The notes below the pieces were generated by a model. That model saw nothing but the letters and a program-made list of their open reading frames with translations. It searched no databases and was not told the DNA's origin. A DNA stretch of 64,000 nt from Rhizobium sp. Leaf453 (GTDB taxonomy: Bacteria; Pseudomonadota; Alphaproteobacteria; Rhizobiales; Rhizobiaceae): the NCBI RefSeq assembly GCF_001425605.1, contig NZ_LMRG01000027.1, positions 194,001 through 258,000 of the forward strand, given 5' to 3'. Both the position numbers and the translations under genes were made by a program. Positions 17,304 through 24,557 of the stretch are shown piece by piece. Each line of letters starts with the position of its first letter. Position 1 is the first letter of the stretch.

Positions 17304-18767
17304 TCAAATATTCCCCATGCACAAATACTTCATTTCCAGATAGTCCTCCGCCCCGTGGCGGGAGCCTTCGCGGCCGATGCCGGATTGCTTGAGGCCGCCG
17401 AAGGGGGCGGCTTCGGAGGACATGCGGCCGGTATTGATGCCGATCATGCCGTATTCCAGCGCTTCGGCGACACGCCAGACCTTCTTGAGTTCGGTCGCGT
17501 AGAAATAGGCGGCAAGGCCGTAGATTGTGTCGTTTGCCTCGGTGATCACATCCTCGATCCTTTCGAAGCGGATGATCGGGGCCACGGGGCCGAAGGTTTC
17601 GTCGCACGCGACCTGCATGTGCCGATGCACGTCAGACAGGACTGCGGGCGAGTAGAAGGCACCGGCACCGCCCAGCTTTTCGCCGCCGCACAGCAGTGTC
17701 GCACCCTTGTAGACGGCATCGGCAACATGGGCCTCGACCTTCTGGAGCGCCCGTTCGTCGATGAGCGGTCCGACCGTGACAGCCGGCGAAAAGCCGTCGC
17801 CGACGACGAGCTTTTTCGTCTCTTCCGCAAGCTTGCGGGCAAATTCGTCGTAAACACCACTCTGGACGTAGAAGCGGTTGGCCGAGGTGCAGGTCTGGCC
17901 TGCATTGCGGAATTTCGCCTGGATCGCGCCATCGACGGCAGCGTCGATATCGGCGCAGTCGAAGACGATGAAAGGCGCGCTGCCGCCAAGCTCAAGGCTC
18001 ACCTTCTTGATCTGATCGGAACACTGCCGCATCAGGATGCGGCCGACCTCCGTCGAGCCGGTGAAGCTGATCTTGCGAACCTTCGGGTTGCCGCAGAGTT
18101 CGCGGCCCACGGCATCGCCCTCGGAGGCGAGGATGAGGCTGAGTACGCCCTCGGGCAGGCCAGCCCGACGGGCGAGCGCATGCATGGCCAGCGCGATCAA
18201 CGGTGTCTGTTCGGCCGGTTTGAGAATGACCGCGCAGCCGACGGCAAGCGCCGGTGAAATCTTGCGCGCCACCATCGAGGCCGGGAAGTTCCAGGGCGTG
18301 ATCGTGCCGACGACGCCGACCGGCTGCTTGATCACCAGCATGCGCCTATCGACGGATGGCGAGGGGATCGTCTCGCCGTATACGCGCTTGGCCTCCTCCG
18401 CATACCACTCGATATAGGCTGCGGCATGCTGCAGCTCGGATCGGGATTCGCCGAGCGGCTTGCCCATTTCTGCGGTCAGGATGGCCGAAAGGTCGTCGAT
18501 ATGGGTGAGGATCAGATCGTGCCAGCGGCGCAGGATCGCGCTGCGATCCTTGGCCGGAAGAGCGGCCCAAGCAACTTGTGCGTTGCTCGCCGCATCGATC
18601 GCTGTTCGGGTTTCCTGCACGCCCATATCGGGCAGCGTTGCGAGCAATTCACCTGTCGAGGGATTGCAGACTGCGAAAGTGTTCGTGCCTTCGGCAATGT
18701 CGGCATTCTCAAGCCCCAGCAGCCCGGCTTCCTTCACGTGCCTTGTCAGGTGAGCGGTAAAGATCAT
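17304..18767 (-). CDS. gabD: NAD(P)-dependent succinate/glutarate semialdehyde dehydrogenase
   Basis: 487-residue aldehyde dehydrogenase, the usual GabD length. Catalytic residues are E in SLELGGSAPFIVF and C in NAGQTCTSANRFYV; the NAD site segment is IKQPVGVVGTITPWNFP. The C-terminus GLKQSGIGREGSRHGAEDYL is typical of GabD. The ATG at 18767 (MIFTAHLTRH) has AGAGGA upstream. The gene stops 6 bp from the convergent CoA-transferase gene and lies downstream of the transaminase. It converts succinic semialdehyde to succinate in GABA use, or glutaric semialdehyde to glutarate (DavD) in 5-aminovalerate use; the glutaryl-CoA genes next door favour at least dual use. Confidence 0.9.
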   Translation of the reverse strand: MIFTAHLTRHVKEAGLLGLENADIAEGTNTFAVCNPSTGELLATLPDMGVQETRTAIDAASNAQVAWAALPAKDRSAILRRWHDLILTHIDDLSAILTAEMGKPLGESRSELQHAAAYIEWYAEEAKRVYGETIPSPSVDRRMLVIKQPVGVVGTITPWNFPASMVARKISPALAVGCAVILKPAEQTPLIALAMHALARRAGLPEGVLSLILASEGDAVGRELCGNPKVRKISFTGSTEVGRILMRQCSDQIKKVSLELGGSAPFIVFDCADIDAAVDGAIQAKFRNAGQTCTSANRFYVQSGVYDEFARKLAEETKKLVVGDGFSPAVTVGPLIDERALQKVEAHVADAVYKGATLLCGGEKLGGAGAFYSPAVLSDVHRHMQVACDETFGPVAPIIRFERIEDVITEANDTIYGLAAYFYATELKKVWRVAEALEYGMIGINTGRMSSEAAPFGGLKQSGIGREGSRHGAEDYLEMKYLCMGNI

Positions 18768-18925
18768 GGGTGATCCTCTCTGCCGCGACATCCTGTTTGG
18801 GCTATCGGGCTTTCATGCGCGAACGGTTTGGCTTTGCGGTGCCGATGACGGCCTCGATCTATCGGATCGCCGTTATCACGTCCATCGGCGGGTTTCCGCC
18901 GATGGACTGCTCGTCATTTCACGTT

Positions 18926-20194
18926 TCAGGCGCGGGCTTCGAGGATCGACGCTTCGAGAATGTCGAGCGCCTCGGCGAAGATGCCGTCCTGGATAGTGAT
19001 CGGCGCGAGGAAACGGATGACATTGCCGTGAACGCCGCAGGTCAGCAGGATCAGGCCCTTGTCGAGCGCCTTCAGGCGCACCTTGTTGGCGAAGTCGGCG
19101 CTCGGCAGATTGGTCGAGACGTCGTTGAACTCGACCGCATTCATGAAGCCGGGGCCACGGATGTCGACGATTTCGGGGGCCTTTTCGGCGATCGACGCAA
19201 GGCGCTGCTTCAGGCGGCTACCGAGCTGTTCGGCGCGGTTGCAGAGATCCTCGTCCTTGATGACATCGAGAACGGCGTGCGCCGCCGCAACGCCGATCGG
19301 GCTGCCGGCATAGGTGCCGCCGAGACCGCCCGGGCCGGGCGCATCCATGATTTCCTTGCGGCCGGTGACGGCGGCGATCGGGAAGCCGCCGCCAAGGCCC
19401 TTGGCCATGGTGGTCAGATCGGCAGTGACGCCGTAATGTTCCATGGCGAACAGCTTGCCGGTGCGGGCAAAGCCGGTCTGCACTTCATCGGCGATCAGCA
19501 GGATGCCGTGCTGGTCGCAGATTTCTCGGATTGCCTTCATGAAGTTGACCGGAACCGGATAGAAGCCGCCTTCGCCCTGCACAGGCTCGATGATGATCGC
19601 CGCGACGCGGTTCGGATCGACATCGGCGGCGAAGAGTTTTTTCAGGACACTCAGCGACTGTTCGACGGTCGTGCCGTGCATTTCGACCGGGAAGGGTGCG
19701 TGGAAGACGTCGCCCGGCATGGCGCCGAAACCGACCTTGTAGGGCACGACCTTGCCGGTCAGTGCCATGCCCATGAAAGTGCGGCCATGGAAGCCGCCGG
19801 AGAAGGCGACGACGGCCTGGCGGCCAGTGGCGGCGCGGGCGATCTTGACGGCATTTTCGACAGCTTCGGCACCGGTGGTCACGAAGATCGTCTTCTTTTC
19901 AAAATTGCCGGGAACGATGGCGTTCAGGCGCTCGGCGAGCTCGACATAGTTCTCATAGGGAACGACCTGGTGGCAGGTATGGGTGAAGCGATCGAGCTGC
20001 GCCTTGACGGCCTCGATGACGCGCGGATGGCGATGGCCGGTGTTGACGACCGCGATGCCGGCGGCAAAATCGATGTAGCGATTGCCGTCCTTGTCCCAGA
20101 TTTCGGCGTTCTCGGCCCGGTCCGCATAAATTTGCGTGGTCATGCCCACGCCACGGGAAATGGCTGCGTTCTTGCGATCGGTCAAAGTGGTCAC
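18926..20194 (-). CDS. gabT: 4-aminobutyrate/5-aminovalerate aminotransferase
   Basis: 422-residue class III PLP aminotransferase, closely like E. coli GabT: ADRAENAEIWD, AVVNTGHRHPRV, TGAEAVENAVKIARAATGR, EPVQGEGGF, and PLP-lysine segment TTMAKGLGGGFP. The GTG at 20194 is preferred because AGGA lies eight bases upstream; an ATG at 20203 would add three residues but has no Shine-Dalgarno. It moves the amino group of GABA or 5-aminovalerate to 2-oxoglutarate, producing the semialdehyde used by the next gene, 158 bp downstream. A paired TTTGCAAA motif sits just upstream of its start and may be its operator. Confidence 0.9.
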   Translation of the reverse strand: MTTLTDRKNAAISRGVGMTTQIYADRAENAEIWDKDGNRYIDFAAGIAVVNTGHRHPRVIEAVKAQLDRFTHTCHQVVPYENYVELAERLNAIVPGNFEKKTIFVTTGAEAVENAVKIARAATGRQAVVAFSGGFHGRTFMGMALTGKVVPYKVGFGAMPGDVFHAPFPVEMHGTTVEQSLSVLKKLFAADVDPNRVAAIIIEPVQGEGGFYPVPVNFMKAIREICDQHGILLIADEVQTGFARTGKLFAMEHYGVTADLTTMAKGLGGGFPIAAVTGRKEIMDAPGPGGLGGTYAGSPIGVAAAHAVLDVIKDEDLCNRAEQLGSRLKQRLASIAEKAPEIVDIRGPGFMNAVEFNDVSTNLPSADFANKVRLKALDKGLILLTCGVHGNVIRFLAPITIQDGIFAEALDILEASILEARA

Positions 20195-20226
20195 GGCTAT
20201 CATCCTGATGAGCGAGGGAATTGAAT

Positions 20227-20262
20227 TTTGCAAATCCTATATTTTTTCTGTAGGTTTGCAAA
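20227..20262. promoter_or_regulatory. Paired TTTGCAAA palindromes upstream of gabT
   Basis: Two copies of the self-complementary octamer TTTGCAAA (20227-20234 and 20255-20262) are set 28 bp apart in an A/T-rich stretch. The sequence between is itself near-symmetrical (CCTA inside the left copy, TAGG inside the right). The spacing and position just upstream of the gabT start suggest an operator for a dimeric or tetrameric regulator. The site is visible; the regulator is unknown. Confidence 0.4.
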
Positions 20263-20464
20263 TTAATTATAGTGATCGGAAGTGCAGCCTTTGTGATGCT
20301 TTTTCTTGTGTACCGCGGCAATGTGTGGCTACGTTGATGCCTTGAGCACCGAATGCATATTTTTTGATACTTCGAACATGCTGGATTTTGCGGCTGACGC
20401 CCCGATGGGCCTTCGTGGTTTCTCCCGCACAGTTGTAACGCGTAGACATCAGGAGAATGATGCA

Positions 20465-20710
20465 ATGACCGCAGATGCCATTATCCGTGCCCGCATTGAT
20501 TCCACCACAAAGCAGAAAGCCATCGCCGCCCTTGATGCCATGGGCCTGTCCGTCTCCGATGCCATCCGCCTGCTGATGCTGCGCATCGCCGAGGAAAAGC
20601 GCCTGCCCTTCGAACTGAAGGTTCCGGAAGTTGAGCTTGCGCCGGCGATCGAGCGCAATACGCGCCGCCGCGATACCGGCGAGGATCTCTTCCGCGACCT
20701 GGAACATTGA
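20465..20710 (+). CDS. RelB/DinJ-family antitoxin, no toxin partner seen
   Basis: 81-residue protein with the RelB/DinJ ribbon-helix-helix start ARIDSTTKQKAIAALDAMGL and SVSDAIRLLMLRIAEEKRLP, typical of antitoxins that bind and neutralise RelE/YafQ endoribonucleases. The start ATG at 20465 follows AGGAG by nine bases. A toxin gene normally follows within a few bases. Here only an eight-codon frame (MILSCGLR) precedes the next regulator gene, so this is an orphan or the remains of a module. The A/T-rich 260 bp upstream separates it from gabT. Confidence 0.8.
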   Translation: MTADAIIRARIDSTTKQKAIAALDAMGLSVSDAIRLLMLRIAEEKRLPFELKVPEVELAPAIERNTRRRDTGEDLFRDLEH

Positions 20711-20737
20711 TGACATGATCCTTTCGTGTGGCCTCCG

Positions 20738-21562
20738 ATGAGCGATGCTGCGGCTGTTCGATACAAGGTCGCCGAGGCGGCGAGGCTCGCCGGCGTATCG
20801 GCTTCGACCCTGAGGCTCTGGGAGACACAGGGACTTGTCGTGCCGGAACGCTCCGCCACAGGCCACCGGCAATACAGCGAAGGCGATGTTGCGCAGCTGA
20901 AGCGGATTTCCTGGTTCCGGGCCGAACGCGGCCTTAATCCCGCAGCCATTCGTGAAGCGTTGGAAGCCGAGGCCGGCGAGCCCGACGATTCGAATTCGCC
21001 TGCCACCGACGTCACTCCGATCTCACAGGTCGGCCGCAAGCTCAGGAGCCTGCGCCATGCGGCGGGCAAGACGCTGGAGCAGATCGCCGGCGATGTGGGT
21101 ATTGCCGCCTCTGTCCTCTCGACGCTGGAGCGGACCTCGCAGGGCGTCTCCGTGGCGGTGCTGCACAATCTCGCCGAATATTTCGGAACGACTGTTTCCA
21201 GCCTTTCCGGCGAGGATGAGCCGGAGGTTCGTGCACTGGTGCGGGCCGGCGAATGGCGCGCCTGGCCGCGAACGACGCCGGGCGTCACCGTCCAGCTTCT
21301 TGCCGAAGGCCGCAACCAGATGGATTGCCACCGTTTCGTTCTGGAACCCGGCGCCTCCAGCGAAGGCGCCTACAAGCATGAGGGCGAGGAATTCGTCTAT
21401 GTCCTGTCCGGCCGGGTCGAGTTCGTGCTTGATTCCGAGCAGTTCCACGACCTTCACCCCGGCGATTCCCTCTATTTTGAGAGCCGCCGCCACCACGCCT
21501 GGTCGAATAGGCACGACGGCGAGACCGTGCTTTTATGGATCAACACGCCGCCGACATTCTGA
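20738..21562 (+). CDS. MerR-XRE-cupin three-domain transcriptional regulator
   Basis: 274-residue regulator with two different DNA-binding domains. Residues about 6-75 form a MerR winged helix (RYKVAEAARLAGVSASTLRL, then WETQGL and RQYSEGDVAQL). Residues about 95-150 form an XRE helix-turn-helix (GRKLRSLRHAAGKTLEQIA, then SVLSTLERTSQGVS). Residues about 190-272 form a cupin-2 ligand domain (GASSEGAYKHEGEEFVYVLS, later PGDSLYFESRRHHAW). Start at ATG 20738; a GTG at 20726 is possible and neither has a good Shine-Dalgarno. XRE-cupin proteins (PuuR-like) often control amine and amino-acid catabolism, so the adjacent binding protein or the gab genes are possible targets. Confidence 0.82.
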   Translation: MSDAAAVRYKVAEAARLAGVSASTLRLWETQGLVVPERSATGHRQYSEGDVAQLKRISWFRAERGLNPAAIREALEAEAGEPDDSNSPATDVTPISQVGRKLRSLRHAAGKTLEQIAGDVGIAASVLSTLERTSQGVSVAVLHNLAEYFGTTVSSLSGEDEPEVRALVRAGEWRAWPRTTPGVTVQLLAEGRNQMDCHRFVLEPGASSEGAYKHEGEEFVYVLSGRVEFVLDSEQFHDLHPGDSLYFESRRHHAWSNRHDGETVLLWINTPPTF

Positions 21563-21698
21563 GCGGTTATCCTCTGTCAGGCGTTCGCTGATCAATCACA
21601 TCAATACCGGCTATTGCCTCTATCTATTTCGTTTATGCGCGGTTCCATCCTAGGATTTGCGAAAGCGGCGGCAAACGGCGCGCAACAGGGGAACTGAC

Positions 21699-22481
21699 AT
21701 GAGAAAAACGATGATCGCGTTGGCTCTTGCCTGCGCCGGCATGTTAGCAGCAACGACGACGGCGGGCGCCGCCGAAAAACTGCGGATCGGCACGGAAGGG
21801 GCCTATCCTCCTTTCAACTTCATCGACAGCGCCGGCAAGATCGGTGGCTTCGATGTCGAGATCGGCCTTGCGCTCTGCGCGAAAATACAGGCCGAATGCG
21901 AGGTCGTGGCGCAGGATTGGGACGGCATCATCCCCGGCCTCATCGCCAAGAAATACGACCTGATCATTGCCTCGATGTTCATCACCGAGGAACGAAAGAA
22001 GCAGGTGTCCTTCACCGATCCCTATTATCTCGCCGCCATGACCCATGTCGCGGCCAAGGGCGCGGGCATTACAGAATTCACCAATGAGGCGATGAAAGGC
22101 AAGGTGATCGGCGCCCAGTCGGGCACGACGCAGGCCGAATATATCGCGGCCGTTTATCCCGATGCCGAGATCAAGCTTTATCCGACGCAGGACGAGGCCA
22201 ATCTCGACATGGTTAACGGCCGCCTCGATCTGGAAGTCGGCGATATGCTGCCAATGCTCGATTGGGTCACCAAGAACGACGACGGCAAGTGCTGCGAACT
22301 GATCGGCCAGCCGATCACCGACAGGAAATTTGTCGGCGACGGCGTCGGTATTGCCGTGCGCCAGGAAGACAACGACCTGCGCGAGAAGCTGAACAAGGCG
22401 CTGGCCGAAATCCGCGCCGATGGCACCTACAAGGCGATCAACGACAAGTACTTCACTGTTGATGTCTATACGATGAAGTAG
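21699..22481 (+). CDS. Polar amino-acid ABC transporter substrate-binding protein (orphan)
   Basis: 260-residue family-3 periplasmic binding protein of the lysine/arginine/ornithine type. The signal peptide is MRKTMIALALACAGMLAATT with cleavage near AGA-AEKL. Binding-fold landmarks are RIGTEGAYPPFNFIDSAGKI, GFDVEIGLALC and SMFITEERKKQVSFTDPYY. The ATG at 21699 follows AGGGGAA. No permease or ATPase gene adjoins it, so it must use a transporter encoded elsewhere. Transcribed in the same direction as the MerR-XRE-cupin gene 136 bp upstream, which may control it. Confidence 0.87.
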   Translation: MRKTMIALALACAGMLAATTTAGAAEKLRIGTEGAYPPFNFIDSAGKIGGFDVEIGLALCAKIQAECEVVAQDWDGIIPGLIAKKYDLIIASMFITEERKKQVSFTDPYYLAAMTHVAAKGAGITEFTNEAMKGKVIGAQSGTTQAEYIAAVYPDAEIKLYPTQDEANLDMVNGRLDLEVGDMLPMLDWVTKNDDGKCCELIGQPITDRKFVGDGVGIAVRQEDNDLREKLNKALAEIRADGTYKAINDKYFTVDVYTMK

Positions 22482-22529
22482 GCGTGAAATCTCTTCACGG
22501 CTGTCGGCATGGAAGCGTGAACAGCGCGG

Positions 22530-22964
22530 TCATGCCGATCTGATTTTTGCTGCCGGCTTCTGCCGATGATAAGTCAATGCGGCTCGCAGACAGAGCGCGA
22601 GCGGCTCCCGGCTCAGGCTGCTATCGGCCGGAACGATCAACGCGCGCTGCCCCTCGAAGGCAAAATCATCGGCAAAATGGGCGCGAAATGTGGCAATCAG
22701 CGTCGTCTGGCAGTTGACGAACACGGCGCAATCTTCGGGTGCCGCCTTTGAAATCCCGAGCCTTATCGTCGTTCCACTGCCGCTTTTCTCCGTCAGATAG
22801 GCCGGCTCTCCCCATTTGAGGGTCTCGGTCAGCGGACCGACGCCCTCGGTTTCGTCTGCAACAGTGAAGATCAGGTCGCGAACTTCCAGTAGCCGCGCCC
22901 TGACCGGCTCGGGAAAGCGCGTGAAAACCTCGGCGACCGGAGAGGGCATGGGCTGGTCGGTCAT
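22530..22964 (-). CDS. DUF1801-domain protein
   Basis: 144-residue protein of the DUF1801 (YdhG-like) fold: VAEVFTRFPEPVRARLLEVR, then ETLKWGEPAYL and the late segment CLRAALTYHRQK. The family is small, soluble and widespread; structures exist but no established reaction. No signal peptide. It is 48 bp from the end of the convergent binding-protein gene and 18 bp downstream of the quinone-oxidoreductase-like gene on the same strand, so it may be the second gene of that operon. Confidence 0.8.
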   Translation of the reverse strand: MTDQPMPSPVAEVFTRFPEPVRARLLEVRDLIFTVADETEGVGPLTETLKWGEPAYLTEKSGSGTTIRLGISKAAPEDCAVFVNCQTTLIATFRAHFADDFAFEGQRALIVPADSSLSREPLALCLRAALTYHRQKPAAKIRSA

Positions 22965-22982
22965 GCGCCTTCTTCCCCATGC

Positions 22983-23978
22983 CTACTTGGCGACATCGAT
23001 GACGACGCGGCCGCGGATTTTTCCGGCGACGATATCCTGTGCCAGTTGCGGCAGGTTGGACAGTGGCTCGACGGATGTCATTGCCGCCAGGTGCTGGCGG
23101 TCGAGGCTTTCGGCGAGGATGGCCCAGGCGCGTTCGCGTTCAGAGTGCGGCGCTGTTACCGAATTGATGCCGAGAAGCGCGACGCCGCGCAGGATATGCG
23201 GCATCACGGTGGCCGGCAGGTCGGCTCCGCCGGCAAGGCCACAGGCGGCGACAGCGCCGCTCTGGACCGTCTGCGCCAGCACGTTTGCAAGCGTGGTGGA
23301 GCCGACTGAATCGACGGCGCCGGCCCAGCGTTCCTTCTGCAACGCGCCGCCCTTCGCCGCCAGTTCGGCGCGGTGGACGAAGCCGGTGGCGCCGAGCGAG
23401 GCCAGATAATCGCGAGTTTCCGGCCGGCCTGTCGAGGCCGTGACCTTGTATCCACGCGCCGCAAGCAGCGAGACGGCCATGGAGCCGACGCCGCCAGCCG
23501 CACCGGTCACCAGGATTTCACGTGAATCACTCCTGATCTTTCCCCAGGCTTCCAGCGCATCGATGCACAGCGCCGCCGTATAGCCTGCGGTGCCGATCGC
23601 CATGCTGTCCTCCAGGCTGAAAGCGTCCGGCAGACGCGTCAGCCATTCTGGCTTCAGTCGCTGGAAGCGCGTATAGCCGCCCCATTCGGTCTCTGACATG
23701 TTCCAGCCGTTGACGATGACCTTGTCGCCGGGCTTCCAGTCGGGATGCCGGGATTCGACGACGATGCCGGCGAGATCGACGCCGGCGACCATTGGCAGGC
23801 GCCGGGCGATGCGCCCGGCGCCGGAAATGGCCAGTCCGTCCTTGTAGTTCAGGGTCGAGAACCGGACTTCGACCAGAATATCGTGATCGGGCAGGTCGGC
23901 CAGCGACAATTGCCGGAAGGCGGCGACGGGCTTGCCGTCCTGATCGTCGATGACAAGCGCCCTGAATGTTTCCGTCAT
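22983..23978 (-). CDS. MDR-superfamily oxidoreductase, AcuI/YhdH (acrylyl-CoA reductase) type
   Basis: 331-residue zinc-free medium-chain dehydrogenase/reductase. It begins MTETFRALVIDDQDGKP, as in YhdH/AcuI. NADP-binding segment: EILVTGAAGGVGSMAVSLLA. Other family segments are STLNYKDGLAISGAGRIAR and VDLAGIVVESRHPDWKPGD. The ATG at 23978 has GGAG upstream. AcuI reduces acrylyl-CoA to propionyl-CoA with NADPH and protects against acrylate; YhdH function in other bacteria is less clear. No acrylate or DMSP genes are nearby, so the role here is open. Confidence 0.85.
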   Translation of the reverse strand: MTETFRALVIDDQDGKPVAAFRQLSLADLPDHDILVEVRFSTLNYKDGLAISGAGRIARRLPMVAGVDLAGIVVESRHPDWKPGDKVIVNGWNMSETEWGGYTRFQRLKPEWLTRLPDAFSLEDSMAIGTAGYTAALCIDALEAWGKIRSDSREILVTGAAGGVGSMAVSLLAARGYKVTASTGRPETRDYLASLGATGFVHRAELAAKGGALQKERWAGAVDSVGSTTLANVLAQTVQSGAVAACGLAGGADLPATVMPHILRGVALLGINSVTAPHSERERAWAILAESLDRQHLAAMTSVEPLSNLPQLAQDIVAGKIRGRVVIDVAK

Positions 23979-24299
23979 GATTTTCTCCAGTCCGTTTTCC
24001 CGGCACCATGGCATGAGCATGGGCGAAAAGCCATTTGACCAAAGGCAAAAGGGGCTTGGGAGCCGTCACATTCCGCCGCCGGCCGCACTCGGATCAAGCC
24101 GCTGAATCCAAAGAGGAATAGCCGGAAATTATTCCGAAATATATCGTGCATTTTACTGTCGTTAATGATCAATAAAGCAAATAGAAATGTGTTGCATTTG
24201 CCATGCTTGCCGCGCAGAGCTGATTTGTTGCTATCGCTACTTCCAAAGTAAAACGGGAAGTGCTATCTGACGCTCGCAAACAATCCTATGGAGCTTATC
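23979..24299. other. 321-bp A/T-rich intergenic region
   Basis: Divergent gap between the AcuI-like gene and the 40-codon frame at 24300. It is notably A/T-rich from about 24117 to 24200 compared with its surroundings. An imperfect hairpin (CTACTTCC with GGAAGTGC) lies at 24238-24264. No credible coding frame is seen. It presumably holds the promoters for both flanking genes. Confidence 0.4.
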
Positions 24300-24422
24300 A
24301 TGTTTTCGCAGCGCAAGCTGTCGAGCCCGTCTGATCGCGGCTTTGTCCAGATGATCTGGAACGCGATCCTTCTCGTTCAGACCCGTGAAACGACCTCTCT
24401 CATGACAGGTCGCAACCGCTAG
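24300..24422 (+). CDS. 40-codon ORF, or a structured small RNA
   Basis: ATG at 24300 follows GGAG by six bases and opens a 40-residue frame (MFSQRKLSSPSDRGFVQMIW ... ending in TGRNR) closed by TAG. The same bases form nested hairpins: GATCGCG (24333-24339) with CGCGATC (24362-24368), and inside it TCCAGA (24346-24351) with TCTGGA (24355-24360). A second stem is CGACCT (24391-24396) with AGGTCG (24407-24412). Both readings are possible: a small protein with one short hydrophobic stretch, or a small RNA upstream of a palindromic element. I do not recognise it. Confidence 0.4.
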   Translation: MFSQRKLSSPSDRGFVQMIWNAILLVQTRETTSLMTGRNR

Positions 24423-24454
24423 GATCAATCGCCATTCAGCCCATGCCGGTCTGC

Positions 24455-24532
24455 AAATGGCGCTTTTCCGCGCTTCCGGTGCTCACGTACGTTCAGTACG
24501 CTGCGCTCCGGGTCACGAAAAATCACCATTTT
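24455..24532. repeat. 78-bp imperfect palindrome (REP-like), possible terminator
   Basis: The region reads as one long interrupted inverted repeat. Paired segments, outside in, are AAATGG with CCATTT, TTTTC with GAAAA, CCGG with CCGG and CGTAC (24486-24490) with GTACG (24496-24500) around GTTCA. It lies between the small frame and the convergent histidine-kinase gene, where it could end transcription from both sides. Its size and mosaic build resemble the dispersed palindromic units of rhizobial genomes; copy number cannot be judged from one window. Confidence 0.5.
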
Positions 24533-24557
24533 CGACTCAGCCTGAACTGAATCTCGA

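Noticed and set aside
20306..20464. N-terminal extension of the antitoxin frame
   Set aside because: Non-homologous, Cys/Phe-rich and without a Shine-Dalgarno; the ATG at 20465 has AGGAG.
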